Source: Tenericutes bacterium ADurb.BinA124 | GTDB taxonomy: Bacteria > Bacillota_I > Bacilli_A > ML615J-28 > CAG-698 | Direction: 5' to 3' | Assembly: GCA_002068415.1 (NCBI GenBank) | Contig: MVZM01000017.1 | Span: 1-38,164 of the forward strand | DNA: 38,164 nt | Part shown: piece by piece, positions 14,216 to 23,738 of the stretch | Layout of the letters: every line of letters starts with the position of its first letter | Position numbering within the stretch: the stretch's first letter is position 1 | The notes under the pieces: model-generated | What the model saw: the letters and a program-made list of their open reading frames with translations, nothing else | What the model was told of the DNA's origin: nothing | Databases searched by the model: none | Program-made: the position numbers and the translations under genes

Positions 14216-15836
14216 AATTAATCAAAAAAAACTTCATTTTGAAGAAAAAATCACCCTTGAAAAACTAGCCAAGCAATTGGGCATTACTGCTTATGTTGCG
14301 AAAGTCAACAACCGTTTGCGTGAATTAGCTTATTATGTTAATTATAATGCGGAAATTGAATTTTTGGATTTAAATAGTTTTGATGCTGCGAAAGTATATG
14401 AAACTAGTATTCGCTACTTGATGATTATGGCTTTAGAAAGATTATACCCCGATGTAAAAGTTAATTTTAGCCAAGGGGTATCACGTTCTTTGATTTGTGA
14501 TGTTTCTAATATTGACAATAAGGTGGATGTCAGTTTTTTAACTAGATTAGAAACAGAAATGCATAAGCTTGTAGAAGCTAATTATCCAATTATTCGTAAG
14601 AAAATTAAAAAAGAGGAAGCCCTAGCTATTTATCAACAAAAGGGCTATTTTGATAAAATTGAAGTTCTCAAATATCGTCCCGAAGACACTGTCAATGTTT
14701 ATGTGTGCGAAAACTACTTAAACTATATGTTCGGTTATATGGTTCCCTCAACGGGATACCTTAAACATTTTCAATTGAAATTGTATTATCCTGATTTTAT
14801 TGTCCAACTCCCGCGGGCGGAAATCAATGGTCAAATCCCCGAATTTGTGGATTCATCAAGTTTTGGAAAAATGCTTCAAGAAGCCAAGGATTGGTCGCAA
14901 TTATGTCAAGCCGATACGATTGCAAAACTGAATCGTTTTGTGGAAGCGGGGCAAGTGGTGGACCTCGTCAATATGTGTGAAACCAAACATAATAATTTAT
15001 TATCGGAATTAGGAATGAAAATCAAAAATGACATCGGGAACATCCGCCTGATTGCCATTGCCGGACCTTCATCATCCGGGAAAACCACCTTTTCCCATCG
15101 CTTGCGCATTGAGTTGATGACGAGAGGCATTAAAACAGTAAAAATTTCCATTGATGATTATTATTTAAATCGTGAAGATGCTCCCTTGGATGAATATGGA
15201 GAGCCTGATTTTGAACACATCGGAGCCTTGGATATTGACTTGTTTAATCAAAATTTATTGTCATTAATCCAAGGAGAGGAAGTAGATACTCCCGTTTTCA
15301 ATTTTGAACAAGGGAAACGAGTTGGCTGGCATCGGGTTAAATTAGCGAAAAACACGCCGATTATCATTGAAGGAATCCATGCTCTCAATGATCAGTTGAC
15401 TAGTTTAATTCCCAAAAATCAAAAGTTTAAAATTTACATCAGTCCTACTTCACAAATAAATATTGATAATCATAATCCGATTAGTCCGACGGAGATTCGC
15501 ATGTTAAGAAGAATTGTTCGCGATGCAAAATATCGTAATACTCATCCTTCCGTTACTTTTTCCATGTGGGCTTCGGTTCGAAGAGGTGAATTTAAATGGA
15601 TATACCCCTTCCAAGAGCAAGCTGATTTTATCTTTAATACAGAGTTGACTTATGAGTTAGGGGTTATGAAAAAATATGCCCTTCCGACCTTGGAAAAAAT
15701 TGATCGTGATGATGAATACTTTATTCCTGCTAACCGTTTAATTAAATTCCTCAAATACTTTAAAGATATTGATGATCGTTTTGTTCCTTGTAACTCTTTG
15801 TTGCGAGAATTTATTGGCGAAAGTTGTTTTTATTGA
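14202..15836 (+). CDS. TGS/ThrRS-like N-terminus fused to a uridine kinase-like P-loop kinase
   Basis: 544 aa from a GTG at 14202, chosen for the AGAGG site 8-9 nt upstream; ATG codons at 14166 and 14175 lie further up without one. Residues about 1-60 form a TGS-like ubiquitin fold (VFTIKINQKKLHFEEKITLE). About 60-190 resemble the second additional domain of threonyl-tRNA synthetase without its editing His pair. The C-terminal half is a phosphoribulokinase/uridine kinase domain: P-loop GPSSSGKTT (G288-T296), ISIDDYY with the substrate Asp, and EGIHALND. The family is annotated as nucleoside kinase; uridine or a related nucleoside is the likely substrate, phosphorylated in the cytoplasm. The role of the synthetase-like part is unknown. 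Confidence 0.88.
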   Translation: MFTIKINQKKLHFEEKITLEKLAKQLGITAYVAKVNNRLRELAYYVNYNAEIEFLDLNSFDAAKVYETSIRYLMIMALERLYPDVKVNFSQGVSRSLICDVSNIDNKVDVSFLTRLETEMHKLVEANYPIIRKKIKKEEALAIYQQKGYFDKIEVLKYRPEDTVNVYVCENYLNYMFGYMVPSTGYLKHFQLKLYYPDFIVQLPRAEINGQIPEFVDSSSFGKMLQEAKDWSQLCQADTIAKLNRFVEAGQVVDLVNMCETKHNNLLSELGMKIKNDIGNIRLIAIAGPSSSGKTTFSHRLRIELMTRGIKTVKISIDDYYLNREDAPLDEYGEPDFEHIGALDIDLFNQNLLSLIQGEEVDTPVFNFEQGKRVGWHRVKLAKNTPIIIEGIHALNDQLTSLIPKNQKFKIYISPTSQINIDNHNPISPTEIRMLRRIVRDAKYRNTHPSVTFSMWASVRRGEFKWIYPFQEQADFIFNTELTYELGVMKKYALPTLEKIDRDDEYFIPANRLIKFLKYFKDIDDRFVPCNSLLREFIGESCFY

Positions 15837-15837
15837 T

Positions 15838-16335
15838 ATGAAAGAAAGCAAAGATTTTCAATTTACAGAAAATTTATTTAAAAACCTTGGTCAAGATTAT
15901 GCCTTATTAACGGCGGGAGTGGAAAACGATTTTAACACCATGACCGTCGGTTGGGCGACTTTTGGTGTGATTTGGGGTAAAAATGTGATTACTTGCTATG
16001 TTCGGCCGTCCCGCTTTACCTACGAATTTATGGAAAAAAATGACTATTTTACCCTTTCCTTTTATGATGCTCGCTTTATAGCGCAGCTAACTTATTTGGG
16101 TACGCATAGTGGAAGAAATGAAGATAAAGTCGGGAAAGTTGGTTTCAAACCACTTCTTTGTGGTGAAAGCGTGACTTTTGAAGAAGCCAAAGTGACCTTT
16201 TTATGTAAAAAGATTTATCATCAAAATCTTGATGAGCATCAAATAGCGGCATCAATTAAAGAACGCTACTATCCTCGAGATGATTTTCATCGTTTTTATA
16301 TTGGTGAGATTTTAAAGACCTTTGTTAATGAATAA
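15838..16335 (+). CDS. Flavin reductase-like FMN-binding protein
   Basis: 165 aa from the ATG at 15838 (MKESKDFQFTENLFK), 1 nt after the kinase stop. Earlier in-frame starts lie inside the kinase gene. MTVGWATFGVIWGKNVITCY, VRPSRFTYEFMEKNDYFTLS and YLGTHSGRNEDKVGK fit the split-barrel flavin reductase family (DIM6/NTAB-like), which binds FMN and reduces it or acts as an oxygen/redox protein. No metal or heme motif. No strong ribosome site is seen, so coupling is likely. The electron donor and partner are not predictable. Confidence 0.85.
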   Translation: MKESKDFQFTENLFKNLGQDYALLTAGVENDFNTMTVGWATFGVIWGKNVITCYVRPSRFTYEFMEKNDYFTLSFYDARFIAQLTYLGTHSGRNEDKVGKVGFKPLLCGESVTFEEAKVTFLCKKIYHQNLDEHQIAASIKERYYPRDDFHRFYIGEILKTFVNE

Positions 16336-16350
16336 CAAAAATATACTACA

Positions 16351-16378
16351 AGGCATGAGAATATCATGTCTTTTATTT
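16351..16378 (+). terminator. Rho-independent terminator
   Basis: AGGCATGA (16351-16358) and TCATGTCT (16364-16371) pair with one G-U around a 5-nt loop, followed by TTTATTT. Confidence 0.75.
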
Positions 16379-16404
16379 ATTCGAAAATGTCTTGTTGGTT
16401 TTTG

Positions 16405-16433
16405 TTGAATTGAAACGGTTTAAATAGTATAAT
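16405..16433 (+). promoter_or_regulatory. Sigma-A promoter for the glycogen operon
   Basis: TTGAAT (16405-16410), 17-nt spacer, TATAAT (16428-16433). The ribosome site AAGGAG follows at 16442 and glgB starts at 16455. No cre-like palindrome was seen in the short leader. Confidence 0.82.
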
Positions 16434-16454
16434 GGACTTAAGAAGGAGAACTAA

Positions 16455-18311
16455 ATGAACGAAAAGTTTTTATATGATTTCCATAATACTTATGTCACAA
16501 ACGCCTACGAATTCTTAGGCTGTCATTTGCTTGAAGAGAATAAATATGTCTTTCGGGTTTATGCGCCTCATGCTGATGCTGTTAGCGTTGTTGGCGATTT
16601 CAATCATTGGGATCACAGTAAAAATATCCTTAAACGCTTAACTAAAGAAGGAATTTGGGAAGGAGAAATAACTGGGATTACGGATTTTACTAATTATAAA
16701 TATTGGATTAAAAATAAGAATAAAGAAATTTATAAACAAGACCCCTATGGTTTTCATCATGAGACGAATGGAAGTACTTGTTCCAAGGTTTATCAACTTA
16801 ATTCTTTTTCCTTTTCCGATGAAAAATGGCAAAAGTCCAAAAGCCACCAAAAAATTTATGCTGGTCCAATCAATATTTATGAGGTTAATTTAGGTTCTTG
16901 GCGAAAATACCCTGATAATGAACCATTTAATTATCGAAAACTTGCTCGTGAATTAATTCCCTATGTGAAAAAAATGGGCTATACCCATATTGAAGTGATG
17001 CCAATTATGGAATATCCTTTTGGCGGTTCATGGGGATACCAAGTAACCGGTTATTTCAGTGTCACTTCACGCTATGGTTTACCGAGTGATTTTATGTATT
17101 TTGTTAATTATGCTCACAAAAATGGGATTGGAGTCATTTTAGATTGGGTTCCTGCTCACTTTCCTAAAGATGATTTTGGACTGTTTGAATTTGATGGCCA
17201 GGATGTTTATGAAGAACCTAATCCCTTACGAAAAGAGCATGAAAATTGGGGAACGCGTATTTTTAATTATCAAAAACCGGAAGTTAAATCCTTTCTTATT
17301 TCCAGTGCTTTGTTCTTTTTAGAAAAATATCATTTGGATGGGCTAAGAGTTGATGCTGTTGCTTCAATGATTTATTTGGATTACGACCGTAAAGTTTTCG
17401 ACAAAAACATTTATGGCGGAAATCATCATCTTGAGGCCATCGATTTTCTTAAAACCTTAAATACGGAAGTTTTTAAACGATTTCCTTTTGCTTTGATGAT
17501 TGCGGAGGAGTCAACTGATTTTGCAAAAGTATCCCATCCCGTCTATCTCGGGGGTTTAGGCTTTAATTTTAAATGGAATATGGGGTGGATGAATGATACT
17601 TTATCATATATGCAAACGGAACCAATTTTCCGTCAATATCACCACGACAAATTAACTTTTTCTTTAATGTATGCTTTCAGCGAGAATTTTGTTTTACCGA
17701 TTTCTCATGATGAAGTCGTCCATGGCAAAAAGTCATTATTAGATAAAATGCCGGGCAATTATGATGAAAAATTCGCTAATTTGCGAGCTTTCATTGGTTA
17801 TATGATGACCCACCCGGGGAAAAAATTGAATTTCATGGGTTATGAATTCGGTCAATTTAAGGAATGGGACTATCGACATGAGCTTGATTGGCTCTTATTG
17901 ACTTATGAAAAACATCAAAAACTACACCAATTTGTTCAAGATATCAATCGCCTTTATAAACGCCAAAGCTGCCTTTGGGAAATTGATTATTCTTGGGAAG
18001 GTTTTCAGTGGATTAACGAACATGATAAAAATCATAATTGCTTAAGTTATGAACGACGTAATCGGCGTAAAAAAGCTTTAATTATCATCATTAATTTTTC
18101 GGGAGAAACTCTATATCATTACCGTTTGGGTGTTAAAAAAGGTCTCTACCAAGAACTCATAAATAGTGATGATGAAAAATATGGAGGAAATAACCAAAAG
18201 AATTCCTTAATGAGAACGGAAGCGGTGGCCTGCCATCGGAGCAAATCATCCATCGTTTTAAATGTTCCCGCTTTTTCCATCTTAATCCTCAATAAAGTAG
18301 GCAAGGAGTAG
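16455..18311 (+). CDS. glgB: 1,4-alpha-glucan branching enzyme
   Basis: 618 aa, first gene of the operon. An N-terminal CBM48 module (residues about 20-105, FRVYAPHADAVSVVGDFNHW) precedes the GH13 barrel, with DWVPAHF, the nucleophile D300 in LRVDAVASM, the acid E351 in MIAEEST and the transition-state Asp in LPISHDEVVHGK. The all-beta C-domain follows. It cuts alpha-1,4 chains and rejoins them as alpha-1,6 branches in glycogen. Compared with E. coli GlgB it has one CBM48 rather than two, as in most Bacillota. glgC starts 3 nt after its stop. Confidence 0.96.
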   Translation: MNEKFLYDFHNTYVTNAYEFLGCHLLEENKYVFRVYAPHADAVSVVGDFNHWDHSKNILKRLTKEGIWEGEITGITDFTNYKYWIKNKNKEIYKQDPYGFHHETNGSTCSKVYQLNSFSFSDEKWQKSKSHQKIYAGPINIYEVNLGSWRKYPDNEPFNYRKLARELIPYVKKMGYTHIEVMPIMEYPFGGSWGYQVTGYFSVTSRYGLPSDFMYFVNYAHKNGIGVILDWVPAHFPKDDFGLFEFDGQDVYEEPNPLRKEHENWGTRIFNYQKPEVKSFLISSALFFLEKYHLDGLRVDAVASMIYLDYDRKVFDKNIYGGNHHLEAIDFLKTLNTEVFKRFPFALMIAEESTDFAKVSHPVYLGGLGFNFKWNMGWMNDTLSYMQTEPIFRQYHHDKLTFSLMYAFSENFVLPISHDEVVHGKKSLLDKMPGNYDEKFANLRAFIGYMMTHPGKKLNFMGYEFGQFKEWDYRHELDWLLLTYEKHQKLHQFVQDINRLYKRQSCLWEIDYSWEGFQWINEHDKNHNCLSYERRNRRKKALIIIINFSGETLYHYRLGVKKGLYQELINSDDEKYGGNNQKNSLMRTEAVACHRSKSSIVLNVPAFSILILNKVGKE

Positions 18312-18314
18312 AAT

Positions 18315-19508
18315 ATGTTTCATAAAAAAGAAATTGTTGCAATGTTATTAGCTGGCGGACAAGGGAGCCGATTATATGCCTTAACTAATCGAATTGCTAA
18401 ACCGGCAGTTCCTTTTGGAGCGAAGTACCGCATTATTGATTTTCCTTTATCAAATTGTATTAATTCAAACATTGATACTGTTGGTGTTTTAACGCAATAT
18501 CAACCGCTGATTTTAAATGATTATATTGGTAATGGCCAACCTTGGGATTTGGACCGGGCTTTTGGGGGTGTCCATATTCTTCCCCCCTATCAAGGCAAAA
18601 CGAAAACGGATTGGTATCGGGGAACAGCTAATGCCATTTTTCAAAACATTGCTTTCATCAAACGGTACAACCCCGAATATGTCTTAATTTTGTCCGGTGA
18701 CCATATTTACAAGATGGATTATGAGAAAATGCTTGCTTTCCACAAACAAAAAAAGGCTGATATTACCATCGCCGTTATTGATGTTCCCATAAAAGAAGCA
18801 AGCCGCTTTGGAATTATGAACACTGATCAAGATAATCGCATATTTGAATTTGAAGAAAAACCGGCCAAGCCCAAAAGCACGAATGCTTCAATGGGAATCT
18901 ATATTTTTAGTACTCAAGTTCTATTTGATTATTTAGAAATCGATGAAAACGATTCGAAATCACAAAACGATTTTGGGAAAAATATTATTCCCCGAATGTT
19001 AGCTGATGGAAAACGCTTATTTGCATATAATTTTAATGGTTATTGGAAAGATGTAGGGACGATTGATAGTCTTTGGGAAGCTAATATGGATTTGTTGGGG
19101 GAAAAACCGCGTTTTGATTTATTTGATCCCAATTGGAAAATTTATGCCCGTAATGATCCTTTTCCGCCCCAATATATTATGGAAGGTGCAGTTATCACTA
19201 ATTCTTTGATAACGGTTGGTTGCCATATTGAGGGAACGGTTATTAATTCTTTGCTTTCCCATAATGTAAAAGTCGGTAAAGGAGCAATTGTAATGGACAG
19301 TGTCATCTTTGCTGATACAAGCATTGAAGAAGGAGCATCGGTTCAGTACAGCATTGTGGATGAAAGAGTAAGTTTAAAAAGTCATTGCCATGTAGGTTCT
19401 TCTAAAGGTCAACAAGGAAAAATTACGGTCATCTCCTCCGATGTAATCGTTGATCAAGGGATGGTTGTCCAAGCTGGCGAAATGATTGAGAAAGATGTTA
19501 AGAGGTAA
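18315..19508 (+). CDS. glgC: Glucose-1-phosphate adenylyltransferase, catalytic subunit
   Basis: 397 aa. The nucleotidyltransferase core is intact: [10 protein letters not shown] (11-20), [29 protein letters not shown] and [11 protein letters not shown] with the catalytic Asp (D129), then FEEKPAK and GYWKDVGT. A left-handed beta-helix C-domain follows. It makes ADP-glucose from glucose-1-phosphate and ATP, the committed step of glycogen synthesis. In Bacillota it works with GlgD, encoded 3 nt downstream, as a heterotetramer. Confidence 0.97.
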   Translation: MFHKKEIVAMLLAGGQGSRLYALTNRIAKPAVPFGAKYRIIDFPLSNCINSNIDTVGVLTQYQPLILNDYIGNGQPWDLDRAFGGVHILPPYQGKTKTDWYRGTANAIFQNIAFIKRYNPEYVLILSGDHIYKMDYEKMLAFHKQKKADITIAVIDVPIKEASRFGIMNTDQDNRIFEFEEKPAKPKSTNASMGIYIFSTQVLFDYLEIDENDSKSQNDFGKNIIPRMLADGKRLFAYNFNGYWKDVGTIDSLWEANMDLLGEKPRFDLFDPNWKIYARNDPFPPQYIMEGAVITNSLITVGCHIEGTVINSLLSHNVKVGKGAIVMDSVIFADTSIEEGASVQYSIVDERVSLKSHCHVGSSKGQQGKITVISSDVIVDQGMVVQAGEMIEKDVKR

Positions 19509-19511
19509 TAT

Positions 19512-20624
19512 ATGGCAACACTAGGTTTAATATTTTCTAACATTCATGATAAAGAAATCTTTGAAGTTACCAAAAAACGCACGATTGCTTCGGCTCCAAT
19601 TGGTGGAAGGTATCGCTTAATTGATTTTACATTATCGAATATGGTTAACAATGGCATTTCCCACATTGGTGTCGTCACCAAAAATAATTATCAATCATTG
19701 ATGGATCATGTCGGCAGTGGTAAGGAGTGGGATTTAGCGCGTAAAAATGGCGGTTTGGTGATCCTTCCGCCCTATGGTGCTAGTCAAGATTTATATAACT
19801 CGCGTTTGGAAGCTTTAAAGAGCATCATTAATTTTATTAAATTTTCCCATGCTGATTATATTGTTTTAGCGGATTGCTATCAGGTTTGCAACATTGATTA
19901 TAAACCCATTTTTGAACAACATTTTGAAACAAAAGCTGACATTACTTGTGTTTACCGTGAAAGCAATATAACTGCTGATGACTATAGTCCTGTTGTGATG
20001 CTTGATGTTAATGAAGATAAACGCATCGTCGGGATGGATATTCAAAAAAGTTTTCTAGGCAAAGCCAAGGTATCTATTGATACTTGGATTATCAAAAAAG
20101 AGCTTCTTCAAACATTAGTTGAAGATGCTATTGCGAGGAATTTAAAGAGTTTTAACCGGGATATTTTAAGAGAAAACCTTAATCACTTGAAAATTTGCGG
20201 TTATCCGTTTAGGGGCTTTTTCGGGAACATCAGTTCTTTAAAATCTTATTTTCAAGTTAATATGAGTCTTCTCAAAGCTGATATTCGTAATGAATTATTC
20301 AATATTCCTAATCGGGCCATTTATACCAAAGTTCGCGATTCGGCCCCTACAAAATATGGTGTCAATGCGAAAATTGTTAACTCGTTAATTGCTGATGGAT
20401 GTATCATTAATGGGCGAGTGGAAAATTCTGTTATTTTCCGTGGTTGTCATGTTAATTCGGGAGCAGTTGTCAAGAATTCCATTTTAATGCAAGGAACTTT
20501 AATTAGCGAAGATAGCCATTTAGATTATGTCGTTACCGATAAAAATGTAAAAATAATCCATGAAAAACAAATGCAAGGAAATCTAAAAAAACTACTTTAT
20601 GTGGAGAAGGATGGTGTTCGATGA
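19512..20624 (+). CDS. glgD: ADP-glucose pyrophosphorylase regulatory subunit
   Basis: 370 aa, homologous to GlgC throughout but with a changed active site. The N-terminal GGxGxRL loop is replaced by IFSNIHDKEIFEV, and the catalytic SGD segment reads LADCYQVCNIDY. The sugar region is still recognisable (GGRYRLIDFTLSN, GSGKEWDLARKNGG). This fits GlgD, the non-catalytic partner that improves GlgC kinetics in Gram-positives. Immediately downstream of glgC and overlapping glgA by 4 nt. Confidence 0.93.
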   Translation: MATLGLIFSNIHDKEIFEVTKKRTIASAPIGGRYRLIDFTLSNMVNNGISHIGVVTKNNYQSLMDHVGSGKEWDLARKNGGLVILPPYGASQDLYNSRLEALKSIINFIKFSHADYIVLADCYQVCNIDYKPIFEQHFETKADITCVYRESNITADDYSPVVMLDVNEDKRIVGMDIQKSFLGKAKVSIDTWIIKKELLQTLVEDAIARNLKSFNRDILRENLNHLKICGYPFRGFFGNISSLKSYFQVNMSLLKADIRNELFNIPNRAIYTKVRDSAPTKYGVNAKIVNSLIADGCIINGRVENSVIFRGCHVNSGAVVKNSILMQGTLISEDSHLDYVVTDKNVKIIHEKQMQGNLKKLLYVEKDGVR

Positions 20625-22060
20625 AACAAAAAAATATTCTTTTTGTGGTTGCGGAATGTGCTAATTTTGTAGCGACTGGTGGTTTAGCTGAAGTAGCCGG
20701 CAGTTTGCCGAAAGCCATCATGAAAACCAACCGAGCCTATAAGGTTCGGGTCATGATGCCACTTTATAAGACCATCGCTGATAAATATCAAGGGAAATTG
20801 AAATTTTTGGGGGAAACGACTGTTGTTTTAGCATGGCGTAGACTTTATTGCGGTGTTTTTACCTTGAAATTAAATGGTGTTGATTATTATTTCATTGATA
20901 ATAAGTATTATTTTGATCGTGATTTAATTTATGGTCACTATGACGACGGTGAACGATTTGCTTTTTTCTCAAAAAGTATTTTTGAAACTTTCAATATTAT
21001 TGGCTTTGTTCCCAATATCATTCATACTCATGATTGGCATACGGCTTTAGTAAACATCTATCTTGATTTGCTTTATAAGAAACATGGTTTATTGACGGAC
21101 ATCAAATCCTTATTTACCATTCATAATATTGAATTTCAAGGTATTTTCGACTTGCCATTTTTAGAGGATATCATTGGGGTTGATAAGCAATATCAAGAGG
21201 TTTTGGAATATAATGGCTTGGTTAACTTGGTTAAAGGTGCCATTGTGTGTAGCGACTTAGTTAGTACCGTCAGCCCTCGTTATGCTCGAGAAATTACGAC
21301 CGCTATGTATGCTTCCGGATTAGAACATATTACTAGAACTAATGGCCAAAAAATTGTTGGTGTCATTAATGGAATTGATGTGGACTTCTACAACCCCAAT
21401 CTTGATTCAGCGCTTCCTGTTAATTATAGTGCGGAGACATTTAGTAATAAATTACAAAACAAACAAGCTTTACAAAGAGGTTTAAACCTATTAATTGATG
21501 CTAATACTTGTGTTATCAGTATGATTTCACGTTTAACCAGTCAAAAAGGTGTTGATTTAGTGATTGACAAATTAGATGAAATTATGAAAGAAAATGTCCA
21601 ATTTGTCTTACTTGGAAAGGGCAATCGTTATTTTGAGGATAAATTCCTAGAAATTGCGAAAAGATATTCCAAGCGGGTTAGTGTTTTAATTACTTATGAT
21701 ACCAATTTGGCGAAGAAAATTTATGGTGGTGCCGATTTATTCTTGATGCCATCCAAAACGGAACCTTGTGGTTTATCTCAAATGATTGCCAGTCGTTATG
21801 GTACTGTTCCAATTGTTAGAGCGACAGGTGGGCTTTTTGATACTATTAAAGACTATAATGATGGTGCGGGTAATGGCTTTGTGTTTAAAGATTTTGATTC
21901 TCAACAAATGTTAGATAAAATTAAAGAAGCCCTTACTCTCTACCATGATCGTGAGCGATTCAATGCTTTAGCAACAAAAATCATGGGGATTGATTTTAGT
22001 TGGAATGTTTCGGCAGCCTCTTATTTGCAAATGTACAAAAAAATGCTTGGTAAGAAATGA
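20621..22060 (+). CDS. glgA: Glycogen (ADP-glucose) synthase with altered KxGG motif
   Basis: 479 aa, starting in an ATGA overlap with glgD. GT5 landmarks: HTHDWHTALVNIYL, TIHNIEFQGIF, INGIDVDFYNP, ISRLTSQKGVD, KTEPCGLSQ with the catalytic Glu, and TGGLFDTI. The N-terminal motif normally KTGGL (the Lys that contacts ADP-glucose phosphate; Lys15 in E. coli) here reads ATGGL, with Ala18. The rest of the active site appears intact, so it is probably a working enzyme with changed affinity. It extends alpha-1,4 glucan from ADP-glucose. A strong terminator follows; no glgP is present. Confidence 0.95.
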   Translation: MKQKNILFVVAECANFVATGGLAEVAGSLPKAIMKTNRAYKVRVMMPLYKTIADKYQGKLKFLGETTVVLAWRRLYCGVFTLKLNGVDYYFIDNKYYFDRDLIYGHYDDGERFAFFSKSIFETFNIIGFVPNIIHTHDWHTALVNIYLDLLYKKHGLLTDIKSLFTIHNIEFQGIFDLPFLEDIIGVDKQYQEVLEYNGLVNLVKGAIVCSDLVSTVSPRYAREITTAMYASGLEHITRTNGQKIVGVINGIDVDFYNPNLDSALPVNYSAETFSNKLQNKQALQRGLNLLIDANTCVISMISRLTSQKGVDLVIDKLDEIMKENVQFVLLGKGNRYFEDKFLEIAKRYSKRVSVLITYDTNLAKKIYGGADLFLMPSKTEPCGLSQMIASRYGTVPIVRATGGLFDTIKDYNDGAGNGFVFKDFDSQQMLDKIKEALTLYHDRERFNALATKIMGIDFSWNVSAASYLQMYKKMLGKK

Positions 22061-22124
22061 TGAGAGGATGTATTCTCTTAAATAAAATGAGAATTTCAAG
22101 AAAAATTATTATTTGAAATATACT

Positions 22125-22163
22125 AAACGATGAAATCATCAAGTGATGAAATCATCGTTTTTT
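22125..22163 (+). terminator. Terminator of the glycogen operon
   Basis: Two 16-nt arms (22125-22140 and 22145-22160) pair around AAGT, with two central mismatches, and end in a T-run. The arms also contain the 12-mer GATGAAATCATC twice as a direct repeat. Confidence 0.85.
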
Positions 22164-22179
22164 AGACTGCAAGTAAATA

Positions 22180-22208
22180 TTGAAAAAAAACTTGACTTAT
22201 GGTAGAAT
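22180..22208 (+). promoter_or_regulatory. Sigma-A promoter for the glycerol operon
   Basis: TTGAAA (22180-22185), 17-nt spacer, TAGAAT (22203-22208), each five of six consensus bases. A second TTGAC at 22192 has no matching -10. GGGAG at 22221 precedes glpK. Confidence 0.7.
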
Positions 22209-22231
22209 TGATAAACAAAAGGGAGATGGTT

Positions 22232-23731
22232 ATGAGAAATTATGTTTTAGCAATTGATCAGGGAACAACGAGTACGAGGGCGATTATTTTTAATAAAAAA
22301 ACCGAAATAATCTCCCAAGCTCAAATGGAGTTCTCGCAAATTTGCCCCAAAAGTGGCTGGGTTGAACATGACCCCGAAGAAATTTGGGAAACCGTTTATC
22401 ATGTGATTGAAGAAACAATTTATAAAAGCGGTTTAACATTGAAAGATATTGCTGCCATCGGCATCACCAATCAACGAGAAACTACGGTTATTTGGGATAA
22501 GAAAACTGGTAAACCCTTATACAATGCGATTGTTTGGCAAAGCCGCCAATCCCAAGCTATTTGTGAAGACTTGATTAATCGTGGTTATACAGAATTTTTC
22601 AAACAAAAAACTGGTTTATTGATTAACCCTTACTTTTCGGCCAGTAAAATCAAATGGATTCTAGATAATGTTCCCGGAGCCAAAGAAAAAGCCCAAGAAG
22701 GAAAAGCTTTGTTTGGAACGATTGATACTTATTTAGTTTGGAAATTAACAAACGGCGCTTTACATATCACTGATCCGAGTAATGCTTCTCGAACTATGCT
22801 TTTTAACATCAACACTCTTAATTGGGACCAAGAAATTTTAGATTTGTTGGAAATCCCCATGAAGATTTTGCCACAGCTTAAGTCTTCAAGTGAAGAATAT
22901 GGAATTGCCACGAAATTATGGGAAATTGATGAAAATGCTGATGTCAAAATTGCTTCTATAATTGGGGATCAGCAAGCATCTTTGTTTGGGCAATGTTGTT
23001 TTGATATTGGTGATGTTAAAAACACTTATGGAACTGGGTGCTTTATGTTAATGAATACTAAATCAAAACCGGTTTTTTCCCACCATGGTTTATTAACTAC
23101 TGTTGCTTGGACTGTTGACGGAAAAACTGAGTATGCCTTGGAAGGCTCGGTCTTTATTGCGGGGAGTGCCGTCCAGTGGCTTCGTGATGGCCTAAGAATG
23201 TTTAAAAATTCTAAAGATTGTGAAGCCTATGCAGAACGAGAACCATCATCCAATGGGGTTTATGTTGTTCCGGCTTTTGTCGGCTTGGGGACTCCTTATT
23301 GGGATAATGATGCCCGCGGAGCTGTTTTTGGCTTAACAAGAGGAACCAAAAAAGAGCATTTCATTAATGCAACCGTGGAATCAATTGCTTTTCAGACCAA
23401 AGATGTGATGGAGGTCATGAAAGAAGAATCCGGTTTGCAAATAAAAAGTATGGCTGTTGATGGTGGAGCTAGCGTCAACAATTACTTAATGCAGTTTCAA
23501 GCTAATTTACTTGATTGTAAAATAATGCGGCCCGTTTGTTTAGAAACGACCGCCTTGGGAGCAGCTTATTTGGCTGGCTTAGCTGTCAAAGTGTGGAAAG
23601 ACAAAGAAGAAATAAAAAAATTCCGCACAATTGATAAAATTTTCTTAAGTAAAATTGATCAAGAAAAGCGTAATCAGTTGTACCATGGTTGGCAAGTAGC
23701 TGTGGCGGCAACAAGAGCGTTTAAAATATAG
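22232..23731 (+). CDS. glpK: Glycerol kinase lacking the HPr-phosphorylation His
   Basis: 499 aa from the ATG at 22232 ([20 protein letters not shown]), preceded by GGGAG; an upstream ATG at 22199 lies inside the promoter region. FGGY-family motifs are complete: [40 protein letters not shown] and the C-terminal [13 protein letters not shown]. It makes sn-glycerol-3-phosphate. In Bacillus and Enterococcus, a His in a YHFYG-like stretch just before GDQQ is phosphorylated by HPr of the PTS. Here the aligned stretch is [15 protein letters not shown], with no His. It is first in an operon with the oxidation module. Confidence 0.96.
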   Translation: MRNYVLAIDQGTTSTRAIIFNKKTEIISQAQMEFSQICPKSGWVEHDPEEIWETVYHVIEETIYKSGLTLKDIAAIGITNQRETTVIWDKKTGKPLYNAIVWQSRQSQAICEDLINRGYTEFFKQKTGLLINPYFSASKIKWILDNVPGAKEKAQEGKALFGTIDTYLVWKLTNGALHITDPSNASRTMLFNINTLNWDQEILDLLEIPMKILPQLKSSSEEYGIATKLWEIDENADVKIASIIGDQQASLFGQCCFDIGDVKNTYGTGCFMLMNTKSKPVFSHHGLLTTVAWTVDGKTEYALEGSVFIAGSAVQWLRDGLRMFKNSKDCEAYAEREPSSNGVYVVPAFVGLGTPYWDNDARGAVFGLTRGTKKEHFINATVESIAFQTKDVMEVMKEESGLQIKSMAVDGGASVNNYLMQFQANLLDCKIMRPVCLETTALGAAYLAGLAVKVWKDKEEIKKFRTIDKIFLSKIDQEKRNQLYHGWQVAVAATRAFKI

Positions 23732-23738
23732 GTGAAGT

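Noticed and set aside
22129..22157. Direct repeat GATGAAATCATC as an operator
   Set aside because: Both copies form the arms of the glgA terminator, which explains the repeat.
22192..22220. TTGACT at 22192 as the glpK -35 box
   Set aside because: No acceptable -10 at 16-18 nt; TTGAAA (22180) with TAGAAT (22203) fits better.
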